From NCBI GenBank assembly GCA_015068765.1, contig SVJY01000007.1:1-58836 (forward strand): a DNA stretch of 58,836 bases, written 5' to 3'. The notes beneath the pieces were generated by a model that had not been told where the DNA came from, ran no database searches, and was given only the letters and a program-made list of their open reading frames with translations. The position numbers and the translations under genes were made by a program. Position 1 is the stretch's first letter; each line of letters opens with the position of its first letter. Shown piece after piece: positions 36,700 to 44,289 of the stretch. Source of the stretch: Oscillospiraceae bacterium. GTDB taxonomy: Bacteria; Bacillota; Clostridia; UMGS1883; UMGS1540.

Positions 36700-36939
36700 A
36701 TGAAATCTACGGGTGTTGTTCGTCGGATTGACGAGCTGGGCAGGCTGGTTCTGCCGGCAGAGCTTCGGAAAACCTTTAATATTGAGGAAAAGGACGCACT
36801 GGAGGTATATACAGAAGGCGATACCATTATTTTAAAAAAATATGAGCCTGCCTGCATTTTCTGCGGTGACGCCCGTGATGTTGTGGTATTTAAGGGAAAA
36901 AACGTTTGCACAAACTGCATTAAGGAATTGCATTCGTAA
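36700..36939 (+). CDS. AbrB-family transition-state regulator with Cys4 tail
   Basis: DNA-binding protein of 79 residues. The N-terminal swapped-hairpin domain (MKSTGVVRRIDELGRLVLPA, ELRKTFNI, DTIILKKY) is that of AbrB/SpoVT. The C-terminal half has two CXXC pairs (CIFCG and CTNC), likely a zinc site, common in clostridial AbrB proteins. Strong own promoter and terminator make it monocistronic. Confidence 0.93.
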   Translation: MKSTGVVRRIDELGRLVLPAELRKTFNIEEKDALEVYTEGDTIILKKYEPACIFCGDARDVVVFKGKNVCTNCIKELHS

Positions 36940-36944
36940 TGGAG

Positions 36945-36984
36945 CATCAAAAAGGAGCTGTAATCGTACAGCTCCTTTTTGATG
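36945..36984. terminator. Strong bidirectional terminator
   Basis: Seventeen perfect pairs: 36945-36961 (CATCAAAAAGGAGCTGT) with 36968-36984, loop AATCGT. A and T runs inside the stem let it serve both the abrB-like gene and the convergent rho-radA transcript. Confidence 0.9.
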
Positions 36985-36990
36985 TGAAAA

Positions 36991-38349
36991 TCATGATTTA
37001 AGATGAGATAGTGCCTCACGTACCGTACCGGCACTGATAAGACGTACAGAACTGTCTGCCACGTGCAGGGACTTGGCATTCGCCTGGGGAAGAACAATTT
37101 CCCGAAACCCCATTCGGATAGATTCCGTAACACGTTTTTCTATATGGGAAATGGAACGAAGCTCCCCTGTCAGCCCAATTTCGCCGAGAAAAACCATATG
37201 GGGCGGAATGGTAATTCCTTTGCAGCTGGAAACAATGGCGGCGGCAACAGAAAGGTCGGCCGCTGTCTCGTCAATACGGATTCCCCCGATAATATTCACA
37301 TATACGTCCTGATTTTGCAGATTAAGCCCTACTCTCTTCTCTAAAACGGCAATCAGCAGATTTACCCGTCCCAGGTCAATGCCGGAGGACATCCGTCTCG
37401 GTATCCCGAATCCGGTAGGCGTTACCAGTGCTTGCACTTCGGCAAGAAGCGGACGGGAGCCTTCAAGTGAGCAGAGCACCGCCGAGCCGGGGACGCTTTC
37501 CGGTCTTTCGGAAAGAAGCATGGCGGAAGGGTTTAAAACCTCGGTAAGTCCGTTTTCACCCATGTCAAATACACCGATTTCATTCGTGGACCCAAATCGG
37601 TTTTTCACAGCACGTAAAATACGATAGGATTGGTGGCGGTCGCCTTCAAAATACAAAACACAGTCCACCATATGCTCCAGTACTCTGGGGCCGGCAATCG
37701 CACCGTCTTTTGTCACATGCCCCACCAAAAAGACGGTTGTGCCTGTTTCCTTGGCAAACCGCATCAGCCGGAGCGTGACCTCTCGTACCTGCGAAACACT
37801 TCCACTGGCACTGGAAATTGAAGGGGTAAACATAGTTTGCACCGAATCCACAATCAGAACACGAGGGGATAGGGTCTTGATATGTACCATGGCGGCATCT
37901 ATGCTAGTTTCGCTTAAAACATAAAGAGAATCGGTGTGGATAGAAAGCCGGTCTGCACGCATTTTCAGTTGCCGTTCCGATTCCTCACCGGAGATATACA
38001 GAATGTTTCCGTGTGTGGAAAGGGCAGCACAGATTTGTAAAAGAAGGGTGGATTTGCCGATACCCGGTTCGCCGCCCACCAGAACGAGGGAGCCTGTTAC
38101 TGCACCGCCGCCAAGCACCTGATCCAGCTCTCCGATGCCCGTTCCCAGACGTGTGCCCTCCGAGTCGGCGGTAACTGCACTGATGGACATCGGCTTTGCA
38201 CCCGTCGTAAACAGAGAATCGCCGGCAGAAGAGGGAGCAAAGCTTTCTTCCAGCATGGTATTCCAGTTTTCACAGCCCGGACATTTTCCGAGCCATTTTG
38301 GTGATGTATATCCGCACTCCTGGCAGACAAAAGTTGTTTTTGTTTTCAT
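36991..38349 (-). CDS. radA: DNA repair protein RadA
   Basis: RecA-like helicase of 452 residues for branch migration in recombination. N-terminal zinc finger CQECGY...CPGCENW, Walker A GGEPGIGKSTLLLQ, the family motif KNRFGSTNE, and a C-terminal Lon-like domain. Its ribosome site TAGGTG overlaps the rho stop codon; only 5 bases separate the two genes. Confidence 0.97.
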   Translation of the reverse strand: MKTKTTFVCQECGYTSPKWLGKCPGCENWNTMLEESFAPSSAGDSLFTTGAKPMSISAVTADSEGTRLGTGIGELDQVLGGGAVTGSLVLVGGEPGIGKSTLLLQICAALSTHGNILYISGEESERQLKMRADRLSIHTDSLYVLSETSIDAAMVHIKTLSPRVLIVDSVQTMFTPSISSASGSVSQVREVTLRLMRFAKETGTTVFLVGHVTKDGAIAGPRVLEHMVDCVLYFEGDRHQSYRILRAVKNRFGSTNEIGVFDMGENGLTEVLNPSAMLLSERPESVPGSAVLCSLEGSRPLLAEVQALVTPTGFGIPRRMSSGIDLGRVNLLIAVLEKRVGLNLQNQDVYVNIIGGIRIDETAADLSVAAAIVSSCKGITIPPHMVFLGEIGLTGELRSISHIEKRVTESIRMGFREIVLPQANAKSLHVADSSVRLISAGTVREALSHLKS

Positions 38350-38354
38350 AGCAC

Positions 38355-39746
38355 CTACTCATTCGTATATGACGCTTTAATCGTCATTTCAATAAATTCC
38401 TCATTCGTTTTTGTGGAGAGAAGCCGTTGCAGGATTGTTTCGGTAACTTCCGCAGTGGAGAGGTTACTGAAGGCTTTCCGGATAGCCCATACCGCCTCCA
38501 GCTCCCGAATGGAGAGGAGGAGCTCTTCTCGCCGTGTTCCGGATTTGTTTATATCAATGGCGGGGAATATCCGTTTTTCACTCAGACGGCGGTCCAGGTG
38601 TATTTCCATATTGCCCGTACCCTTGAATTCCTCAAAAATCATGTCGTCCATGCGACTGCCGGTTTCAATCAGTGCCGTCGCTAAAATGGTGAGACTGCCA
38701 CCGTTTTCAATGTTCCGTGCGGCACCGAAAAAACGCTTCGGTTTATGGAGAGCACCGGGGTCAAGCCCGCCGGACAAGGTTTTGCCTGTCGGCGGAATCG
38801 TCAGATTATACGCACGGGAAAGACGGGTAATGGAATCCAGAAGTATAACAACATCCCTGCCGTGCTCCACCAGCCGTTGTGCCCGTTCCAGCACCATTTC
38901 CGCTACCTTGATGTGGTGCTCCGGCGGCTCGTCAAAGGTGGAATAGACAACCTCGCCGTCGATGCTCCTTTGCATATCGGTAACCTCTTCCGGACGCTCA
39001 TCGATTAAAAGCACAATCAGTTTTACATTTTTATTGTTGGAAACGGCTTTCGCAATATTTTTCAAAATAGTTGTTTTTCCGGCTTTGGGCTGTGCGACAA
39101 TCAGACCCCTCTGTCCGTAGCCGATTGGTGCAACCAAATCCACAAGCCGCATGGAAAAATCATTTTGCCCAGTCCCTAAAGAAATTCTGGTATCCGGAAA
39201 AATAGGGACAAGCGTCTCAAAGGGACGGCGACGAATGGCTTTGTCCACACCGTCACCATTGACGGTTTCCACGAAAATGAGTGCCTGGAATTTTTCGCCG
39301 TCTTTATGGAATTTTGCCCGTCCGACAATATGGTCACCGGTTTTTAAATTAAATCTGCGGATTTGTGTGGGGGATACATAAATGTCTTTTGTACCGGTTA
39401 ATGGATTTGCACAGCGTAAGAAACCAAATCCGTCCGGCAATATTTCCAGCACACCTTCTGCCGGGTCTATACCGGAAGGGACTTCCCGCTTCGGCGTGTT
39501 TTCCGTAGCTTCTCCTGTGGAATTTTGCTTTACAGTATGGGCGTTTTCTGTTTTCTTTCCCTGCGTTTTCACGTCGTTTTGGGAAATCGGTTTACAGTGG
39601 ATGTCTGTTTTCTCCTTTTTTAACGCCTCGGAAAGAAGCGTCAAAAGTTCATTTTTTCGGTAAGTGGAGTAGCTTTTGATTTTAAGCTCTTTTGCAATCC
39701 TCTGTAATTCAGACAAGGTTTTTCCTTCTAATTCAAACTTGGTCAT
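38355..39746 (-). CDS. rho: Transcription termination factor Rho
   Basis: Hexameric RNA-dependent ATPase of 463 residues. N-terminal Rho_N helical domain ([13 protein letters not shown]), a lysine/glutamate-rich linker, RNA-binding DGFGFLRCA, Walker [15 protein letters not shown]-loop [17 protein letters not shown] and R-loop region [11 protein letters not shown]. The ATG follows GGAGGATTCA. Forms an operon with radA. Confidence 0.98.
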   Translation of the reverse strand: MTKFELEGKTLSELQRIAKELKIKSYSTYRKNELLTLLSEALKKEKTDIHCKPISQNDVKTQGKKTENAHTVKQNSTGEATENTPKREVPSGIDPAEGVLEILPDGFGFLRCANPLTGTKDIYVSPTQIRRFNLKTGDHIVGRAKFHKDGEKFQALIFVETVNGDGVDKAIRRRPFETLVPIFPDTRISLGTGQNDFSMRLVDLVAPIGYGQRGLIVAQPKAGKTTILKNIAKAVSNNKNVKLIVLLIDERPEEVTDMQRSIDGEVVYSTFDEPPEHHIKVAEMVLERAQRLVEHGRDVVILLDSITRLSRAYNLTIPPTGKTLSGGLDPGALHKPKRFFGAARNIENGGSLTILATALIETGSRMDDMIFEEFKGTGNMEIHLDRRLSEKRIFPAIDINKSGTRREELLLSIRELEAVWAIRKAFSNLSTAEVTETILQRLLSTKTNEEFIEMTIKASYTNE

Positions 39747-39829
39747 TGAATCCTCCGTTACATGATTTTGCCGAATGGGACGGCAAATAAATAAAAAAGA
39801 AAATAAAGATAATGAACTATGATACTATT

Positions 39830-39857
39830 ATTATATCATACGAATGGAAAAAATCAA
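39830..39857 (-). promoter_or_regulatory. Sigma-A promoter for rho-radA
   Basis: Minus strand TTGATT (complement of 39852-39857), 16-base spacer, TATAAT (complement of 39830-39835), giving a leader of about 75 bases. Confidence 0.6.
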
Positions 39858-39962
39858 CTCTTTTTCAAAAAAAATCCTTCCGACGGATGCGTGTGCGGTA
39901 CCGCTTGCCGATTTTTTGCATAATCCGTAAATAATTTGAAAAACTAAGAACGGTGATGATGT

Positions 39963-40103
39963 ATGCGGAAAATGAAGTATGTTATTTTCGTTTTTTGTCT
40001 CCTTGTCATCCTGGCAATATGCTTTGTCGGAGGAAAGAAAAGCGAAAAAGAGGAAAAAACGGTTTTTGTAAAGGAGATAGTATATGCAGAAAACAGAATA
40101 TAA
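39963..40103 (+). CDS. Possible single-pass membrane microprotein ahead of spoVAC
   Basis: Open frame of 46 codons starting MRKMKYVIFVFCLLV with a hydrophobic helix at about 6-22 and a charged tail (KKSEKEEK). It overlaps the spoVAC start by 20 bases, and the spoVAC ribosome site AAAGGAGATAG lies inside it, which would allow coupling. Its own ribosome site (CGGTGATG) is weak. No family recognised; a chance frame is possible. Confidence 0.4.
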   Translation: MRKMKYVIFVFCLLVILAICFVGGKKSEKEEKTVFVKEIVYAENRI

Positions 40104-40518
40104 GAAGTTTGCACAAAAACACACGCCGGATTCCCCTATGGGGAAAAACCTTGTTTGGGCATTTTTGGTAGGCGGTGCAATCTGTACCCTCGGTCAGCTT
40201 CTGGGCGATTTTTTCCGTTCCCGCGAGATGAGCACAGACGCTGTTTCTGCCGCCGTCAGTATTTCGCTAATTTTTCTAAGCATTCTCCTTACGGGGCTTG
40301 ACCTTTATGACGGACTTGCAAAACACGCCGGTGCCGGCACACTTGTACCCATTACGGGCTTTGCCAATGCGGTGGCATCCCCGGCAATCGAGTTTAAAAC
40401 GGAAGGCTATATTCTTGGTGTGGGTGCAAAAATGTTTGTGGTGGCAGGACCGGTTATCACCTATGGCGTTATTTCGTCCGTGGCGGCAGGCATACTGTAT
40501 TATTTGTTTTTGATGTAG
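40084..40518 (+). CDS. spoVAC: Stage V sporulation protein AC
   Basis: Membrane protein of 144 residues with about four helices: YKKFAQKHTPDSPMGKNL, GGAICTLGQLLGDFF and ITGFANAVASPAIEFK are diagnostic. In Bacillus SpoVAC is the mechanosensitive channel of the forespore inner membrane that handles dipicolinic acid movement. Starts after AAAGGAGATAGTAT. Confidence 0.96.
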   Translation: MQKTEYKKFAQKHTPDSPMGKNLVWAFLVGGAICTLGQLLGDFFRSREMSTDAVSAAVSISLIFLSILLTGLDLYDGLAKHAGAGTLVPITGFANAVASPAIEFKTEGYILGVGAKMFVVAGPVITYGVISSVAAGILYYLFLM

Positions 40519-40528
40519 GAGGAAGGAA

Positions 40529-41539
40529 ATGAGTCAGACCAAAAGACTTGGCGGACAAACTGTGGAATTTATCACTAGGCCGACGATACTCGGCTGTGGT
40601 GTCGTTGTAGGACCGAAGGAGGCGGAAGGACCGCTGGGAGAGGATTTTACCTGTGCGGAAACCGACCCGATGCTGGGACAGGATAGCTGGGAGAAGGCAG
40701 AAAGTATGCTGTTTACAAAAGCAGTGTCGGAATGTCTAAAGAAAAGTGCACTGTCACCCGGTGATGTGAATTATATGATTGCAGGGGACCTTTTAAACCA
40801 GTGTACGGCATCCAGCTTTGGGTTGCGGACGCTCGGTGTGCCGTACCTGGGCATATACGGGGCGTGTTCGACCATGGCAGAGGGTTTATCCATTGGAGCT
40901 ATGCTTGTGGACGGCGGATATGCATCAAAGGTGATTGCTGCAGCCGGCAGTCACTTCTGTTCGGCTGAAAAACAGTATAGATTTCCGCTGGAATACGGTG
41001 GACAAAGACCGCCGGGGGCACAGTGGACAGTGACGGGGTGCGGTGCGGCGGCAATCGGATACGGCGGCAATATAAAAATCACCCATACAACCACGGGACG
41101 AATTGAGGATATGGGTATTCGGGATGCAAATAATATGGGAGCTGCAATGGCACCGGCTTTCGTTTCCACCGTAAAGGCACATTTTGCTGATACGGGACGC
41201 ACCCCAAACGATTACGACCTGATTGTTTCGGGAGACTTGGGTGCTGTTGGCAGAGAAATTGCGGCAGAGCTTCTTGATAAGGAGGGCTTTGCCTTCGGTG
41301 ATAACTACAAGGATTGCGGCATGATGATTTTTGACAGCAAAAAACAAGATACCCACGCCGGCGGCAGTGGGTGTGGATGCAGTGCATCCGTGCTCTGCGG
41401 GCATATTTTGCCGAAGATGGAACAGAAAAAAATAAGCCGGTTACTTTTTATCGCAACCGGCGCATTGTTATCGCCTACCACAACGCTGCAGGGAGAAAGT
41501 ATTCCTGCTATTGCCCACGCCGTTTCGATGGAGATTTGA
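40529..41539 (+). CDS. spoVAD: Stage V sporulation protein AD
   Basis: Thiolase-fold protein of 336 residues that binds dipicolinic acid at the forespore inner membrane: TILGCGVVVGPKEAEGPLG, GDLLNQCTASSFGLR, YGACSTMAEGL and GCGCSASVLCGH. Starts after AGGAGGAAGGAA, 10 bases after spoVAC. The usual third gene, spoVAE, does not follow; the 3' end overlaps a convergent gene by 32 bases. Confidence 0.96.
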   Translation: MSQTKRLGGQTVEFITRPTILGCGVVVGPKEAEGPLGEDFTCAETDPMLGQDSWEKAESMLFTKAVSECLKKSALSPGDVNYMIAGDLLNQCTASSFGLRTLGVPYLGIYGACSTMAEGLSIGAMLVDGGYASKVIAAAGSHFCSAEKQYRFPLEYGGQRPPGAQWTVTGCGAAAIGYGGNIKITHTTTGRIEDMGIRDANNMGAAMAPAFVSTVKAHFADTGRTPNDYDLIVSGDLGAVGREIAAELLDKEGFAFGDNYKDCGMMIFDSKKQDTHAGGSGCGCSASVLCGHILPKMEQKKISRLLFIATGALLSPTTTLQGESIPAIAHAVSMEI

Positions 41540-42329
41540 TGATGAAAGTACTGTCATAGCCCAAAAAGAAAACAAGGAAGAGAAAGGAAAGTGCAATAAA
41601 GATAACCCCTGTCAGAATATCTCCCCAAGCAAATACCATGGTGAACCCACGCAGAATGCAAACGCAAATCAGTGCACGGTTTAGTATAAGCCCGAAGCGA
41701 GTGCGATAAAGAAGCTGATGCCACGCTACCGTTACTGTCATAGTATAAAGAACTACGCAGAAAATGTGAACAAACAGGTGTGGAACATGCGGAACGGCTA
41801 CGATGGTTGCCACGCTGGAAAGAAGAAGTATGAGACTTTCTGCCGAAAGTAAGGGAACAGTCACATACGCATATAAAATGTATAGTATCCGGGCAAGACG
41901 GCTATCCGTCCGTAAAATAAACTCTTCATCGGTTTCCTTAGATACGTCTGCATCAGGGCTGGGAGCCGCAGCTTCTTTCGTGTCAGCCGTTTTCGGTACA
42001 GAAACATCATCCGATACGACTTGTGCTGTGAGCGTTTCTTCCGGCAGTTGAACGGCTTCCCGGATTTCTACGGGTATCGGCACTTCCGAAAGAGGGGACG
42101 CAGCCTGCATCAAGTTAGGTTCGGCCGTTTCCGCCTCATTGCATGACTCCTTTTCTTCGGTGGTCTGGGATTCTGCCGCCGCAGTGTCATTTCCACCGCC
42201 TAAAGCCGCCATAAATGCGGCGCGGGCTTCCCGCAGTTGTTCACGGGAATACTCTTTTCCGGGACGCATGGAAATAATCGGGGTCAGTTCGTCCAGCGTC
42301 ATATTTGCGAAATCAGTGGATTTAGACAT
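41508..42329 (-). CDS. Hypothetical membrane protein with acidic N-terminal linker
   Basis: No family recognised. The 273 residues begin MSKSTDFANMTLDELTPI, a short conserved-looking region to about 45, then a low-complexity Glu/Ala/Pro/Thr stretch to about 125, then four or five hydrophobic helices. ATG at 42329 follows GGAGGTGCACC. It has a near-perfect sigma-A promoter at 42449-42477 and its end overlaps spoVAD by 32 bases. Confidence 0.75.
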   Translation of the reverse strand: MSKSTDFANMTLDELTPIISMRPGKEYSREQLREARAAFMAALGGGNDTAAAESQTTEEKESCNEAETAEPNLMQAASPLSEVPIPVEIREAVQLPEETLTAQVVSDDVSVPKTADTKEAAAPSPDADVSKETDEEFILRTDSRLARILYILYAYVTVPLLSAESLILLLSSVATIVAVPHVPHLFVHIFCVVLYTMTVTVAWHQLLYRTRFGLILNRALICVCILRGFTMVFAWGDILTGVIFIALSFLFLVFFLGYDSTFIIKSPSKRRGQ

Positions 42330-42397
42330 GGTGCACCTCCGTCTGTGGGAATTTGCCGGGTATAAACGAGACTGTGTTCTTTTCATGTAGCTTAAAG

Positions 42398-42432
42398 ATA
42401 CCGCCTCAACTTGTTTGCGGTGGTATTTTTTT
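42398..42432 (+). terminator. Plus-strand intrinsic terminator with no plus-strand gene beside it
   Basis: ATACCGCC (42398-42405) pairs with GGTGGTAT (42419-42426), eight pairs with one G-U, followed by seven T. On the minus strand the stem has a mismatch and no T run, so it is oriented for plus-strand transcription, about 860 bases after spoVAD. Confidence 0.6.
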
Positions 42433-42448
42433 GAGAAGATTTTCTATG

Positions 42449-42477
42449 ATTATACCAAAAAAATATTTTTTTGTCAA
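42449..42477 (-). promoter_or_regulatory. Consensus sigma-A promoter for the hypothetical membrane protein
   Basis: Minus strand perfect TTGACA (complement of 42472-42477), 17-base spacer of A and T tracts, perfect TATAAT (complement of 42449-42454). The leader is about 110 bases. Confidence 0.85.
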
Positions 42478-42496
42478 GCATAACCGCAGGAACGGT

Positions 42497-43237
42497 CTAT
42501 CCGATAGGCTCCGGAGGGAAAAGGGGTGAACGGCAGTTTTTCAAACCGGAGGTTGAGGCAGGCTCACCGCCTGCATATAGGTGTGAAATATCTCCGATAC
42601 CTGCAAAGTGTGCCAGTGCAATGGGTTTTTCCGAACAATGCTGTTCCAGATATACGGTTGTTACAGAGGTGGGGGGAAGGAATACGGTGTGCCACCAAAG
42701 TGGTGTTGCAATGCCTGCAAGATGAGAAAGAAGCGTATTGCCAAGCCCCATATGACAGAACAAGGCGATTGTTTCCGTACTGCTTTCATATCCGGGCAGT
42801 ATTTCAAAGAGGCGACCTATATGCCGGAAGCCATGGGAGAGGAGAAGTGCGTCCAGCTCCGTTTCAACCATTTTTACCCGTTCTCCGATGGGTGCACTGT
42901 CGTAAATACTGTACCGTGCCCAATTCTCTTTGTCGTCTGCGGCAGGATTTTCTGTCCAGACATGGGGATAAATGTCCCAAGGTGACACACGCTTATCAAC
43001 CATATTGTAATGGATGTCTATTTCCTTTAGCCAGGGAAGTGTTTCGATCGTAAGCCCGATTTTTTCGGCTGTGGGTGCGGCTGTATCCTGTGCTCGTCCT
43101 AAGGGAGAACAGTATATTTTATCTATTTTTTCGTTTGCAAGCCGATCTGCTAAAAGCCTAACCTCTCGTTTTCCTTTTTCTGTTACGGTGTCGTTTGCAT
43201 AATCGGGATCACCGTGGCGTATAAGTAAGATGCGCAT
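42497..43237 (-). CDS. Histidine phosphatase (phosphoglycerate-mutase-like) family protein
   Basis: Protein of 246 residues: catalytic RHG at 7-9, CSPLGRAQDTA, and the second histidine in ALFCHMGLGN. The substrate is not predictable. It begins 1 base after the end of the AraC-type gene, whose 3' end carries its ribosome site AAGGAG, so the two are coupled. The C-terminal 40 residues after the catalytic domain look non-conserved. Confidence 0.88.
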   Translation of the reverse strand: MRILLIRHGDPDYANDTVTEKGKREVRLLADRLANEKIDKIYCSPLGRAQDTAAPTAEKIGLTIETLPWLKEIDIHYNMVDKRVSPWDIYPHVWTENPAADDKENWARYSIYDSAPIGERVKMVETELDALLLSHGFRHIGRLFEILPGYESSTETIALFCHMGLGNTLLSHLAGIATPLWWHTVFLPPTSVTTVYLEQHCSEKPIALAHFAGIGDISHLYAGGEPASTSGLKNCRSPLFPPEPIG

Positions 43238-43238
43238 G

Positions 43239-44132
43239 TCATTTTTCTCCTTCGTCTGTATGATATCGGTACCGAGCCGGCGTGGTTCCGGTTAACTTTT
43301 TAAAGCATTGGTAAAAATGCTTCATATCGTTAAACCCACAGGCAAGTGCTATATCTGTAACCGTTCTGTCCGAAGTGGAAAGAAGGCGGCATGCCTCCTC
43401 GATTCGTAGCTTTTGCAGAAAGGCGGAAACAGTAACACCGGTGGCATCTTTAAAAAGATGCCCAAAATAATCCTTGCTTAAAAAAGTCCGTGCGGCAAGA
43501 TCGCCGAGGGTAATACGAGAATCAAAATTATCCTTAAGATACGCTACCGCCTGCGTAACAATCTGATACTGTTTTTCCGAAATGCTACGGCGGCGATCCT
43601 TTTCCAGATAGCGGAAGAGCTTTGTGATAAGCTCTATGCCGTAAGCACGTATGAGTGCAATATACCCTTTATCCTGTCCTTTGTATTCTCTGTAAATCTT
43701 ATCAAAGAGATCTGCAAACTCCACGCTGGCGGCAGAAGAAAGCTGTACATCCGAGCCTAAGGGCGTTTCTTCGGGAAACAGAGAATAAAAAAGAAAGGAA
43801 CTGGAGAGAGCGTCAAAACTGTCACCGGGCAGGGCAGAGGCATCAAAAAAATCAGGTGTGAACATAAAGTCATACGCAGAAAAATTTGTAGAAGGCTGAA
43901 ACATATGGGGTGTATCGTAATTGATGATAACAACATCTCCCTTTCTGACAGCATAGCGGTTTTCGCCGACAATGTGTTCTGCCTCGCCTTGGAGAACATA
44001 AACGATTTCGATAAAACGGTGTTTATGGGGTACGCCGATAAAACCCGGGAACTGCTCTGAACGGTGAATGTACACCGACTCTCCGGGCCTGAAAAATTCT
44101 TCACCTGTAAAAACCTTGATTTCCTGTGGCAT
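43239..44132 (-). CDS. AraC-family regulator with cupin sensor domain
   Basis: Protein of 297 residues: N-terminal cupin (HKHRFIEIVYVLQGEAEH, GDVVIINYDTPH) and C-terminal double HTH (ITLGDLAARTFLSKDYFGHLF, LSTSDRTVTDIALACGFND, PARYRYH). Typical of sugar-responsive regulators. ATG at 44132 follows GAGGTG. The divergent neighbour is glgB, the linked downstream gene a histidine phosphatase. Confidence 0.92.
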   Translation of the reverse strand: MPQEIKVFTGEEFFRPGESVYIHRSEQFPGFIGVPHKHRFIEIVYVLQGEAEHIVGENRYAVRKGDVVIINYDTPHMFQPSTNFSAYDFMFTPDFFDASALPGDSFDALSSSFLFYSLFPEETPLGSDVQLSSAASVEFADLFDKIYREYKGQDKGYIALIRAYGIELITKLFRYLEKDRRRSISEKQYQIVTQAVAYLKDNFDSRITLGDLAARTFLSKDYFGHLFKDATGVTVSAFLQKLRIEEACRLLSTSDRTVTDIALACGFNDMKHFYQCFKKLTGTTPARYRYHTDEGEK

Positions 44133-44157
44133 ATAAACACCTCGTTTTATCAGTACT

Positions 44158-44186
44158 ATTTTACAGGGTTTCCCCATGAAAGTCAA
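44158..44186 (-). promoter_or_regulatory. Sigma-A promoter of the AraC-type gene
   Basis: Minus strand TTGACT (complement of 44181-44186), 17-base spacer, TAAAAT (complement of 44158-44163). The spacer contains GGGG-AAA-CCC symmetry. Confidence 0.7.
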
Positions 44187-44235
44187 GCGTTTTTTTGCCC
44201 GGCCCATAGGAAATGGAAAAAAATGGAAATATTAT

Positions 44236-44264
44236 TTGACGCACATACAGAGTTATGATATACT
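44236..44264 (+). promoter_or_regulatory. Sigma-A promoter of glgB
   Basis: TTGACG (44236-44241), 17-base spacer, TATACT (44259-44264). Confidence 0.75.
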
Positions 44265-44289
44265 GGAAATAAAAAGAGAGGAGTGTTCT

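Noticed and set aside
39889-39925. Sigma-G promoter for spoVAC around GCATAATC
   Set aside because: The -10-like CATAATC lacks a matching -35 at 18 bases and its last base does not fit.
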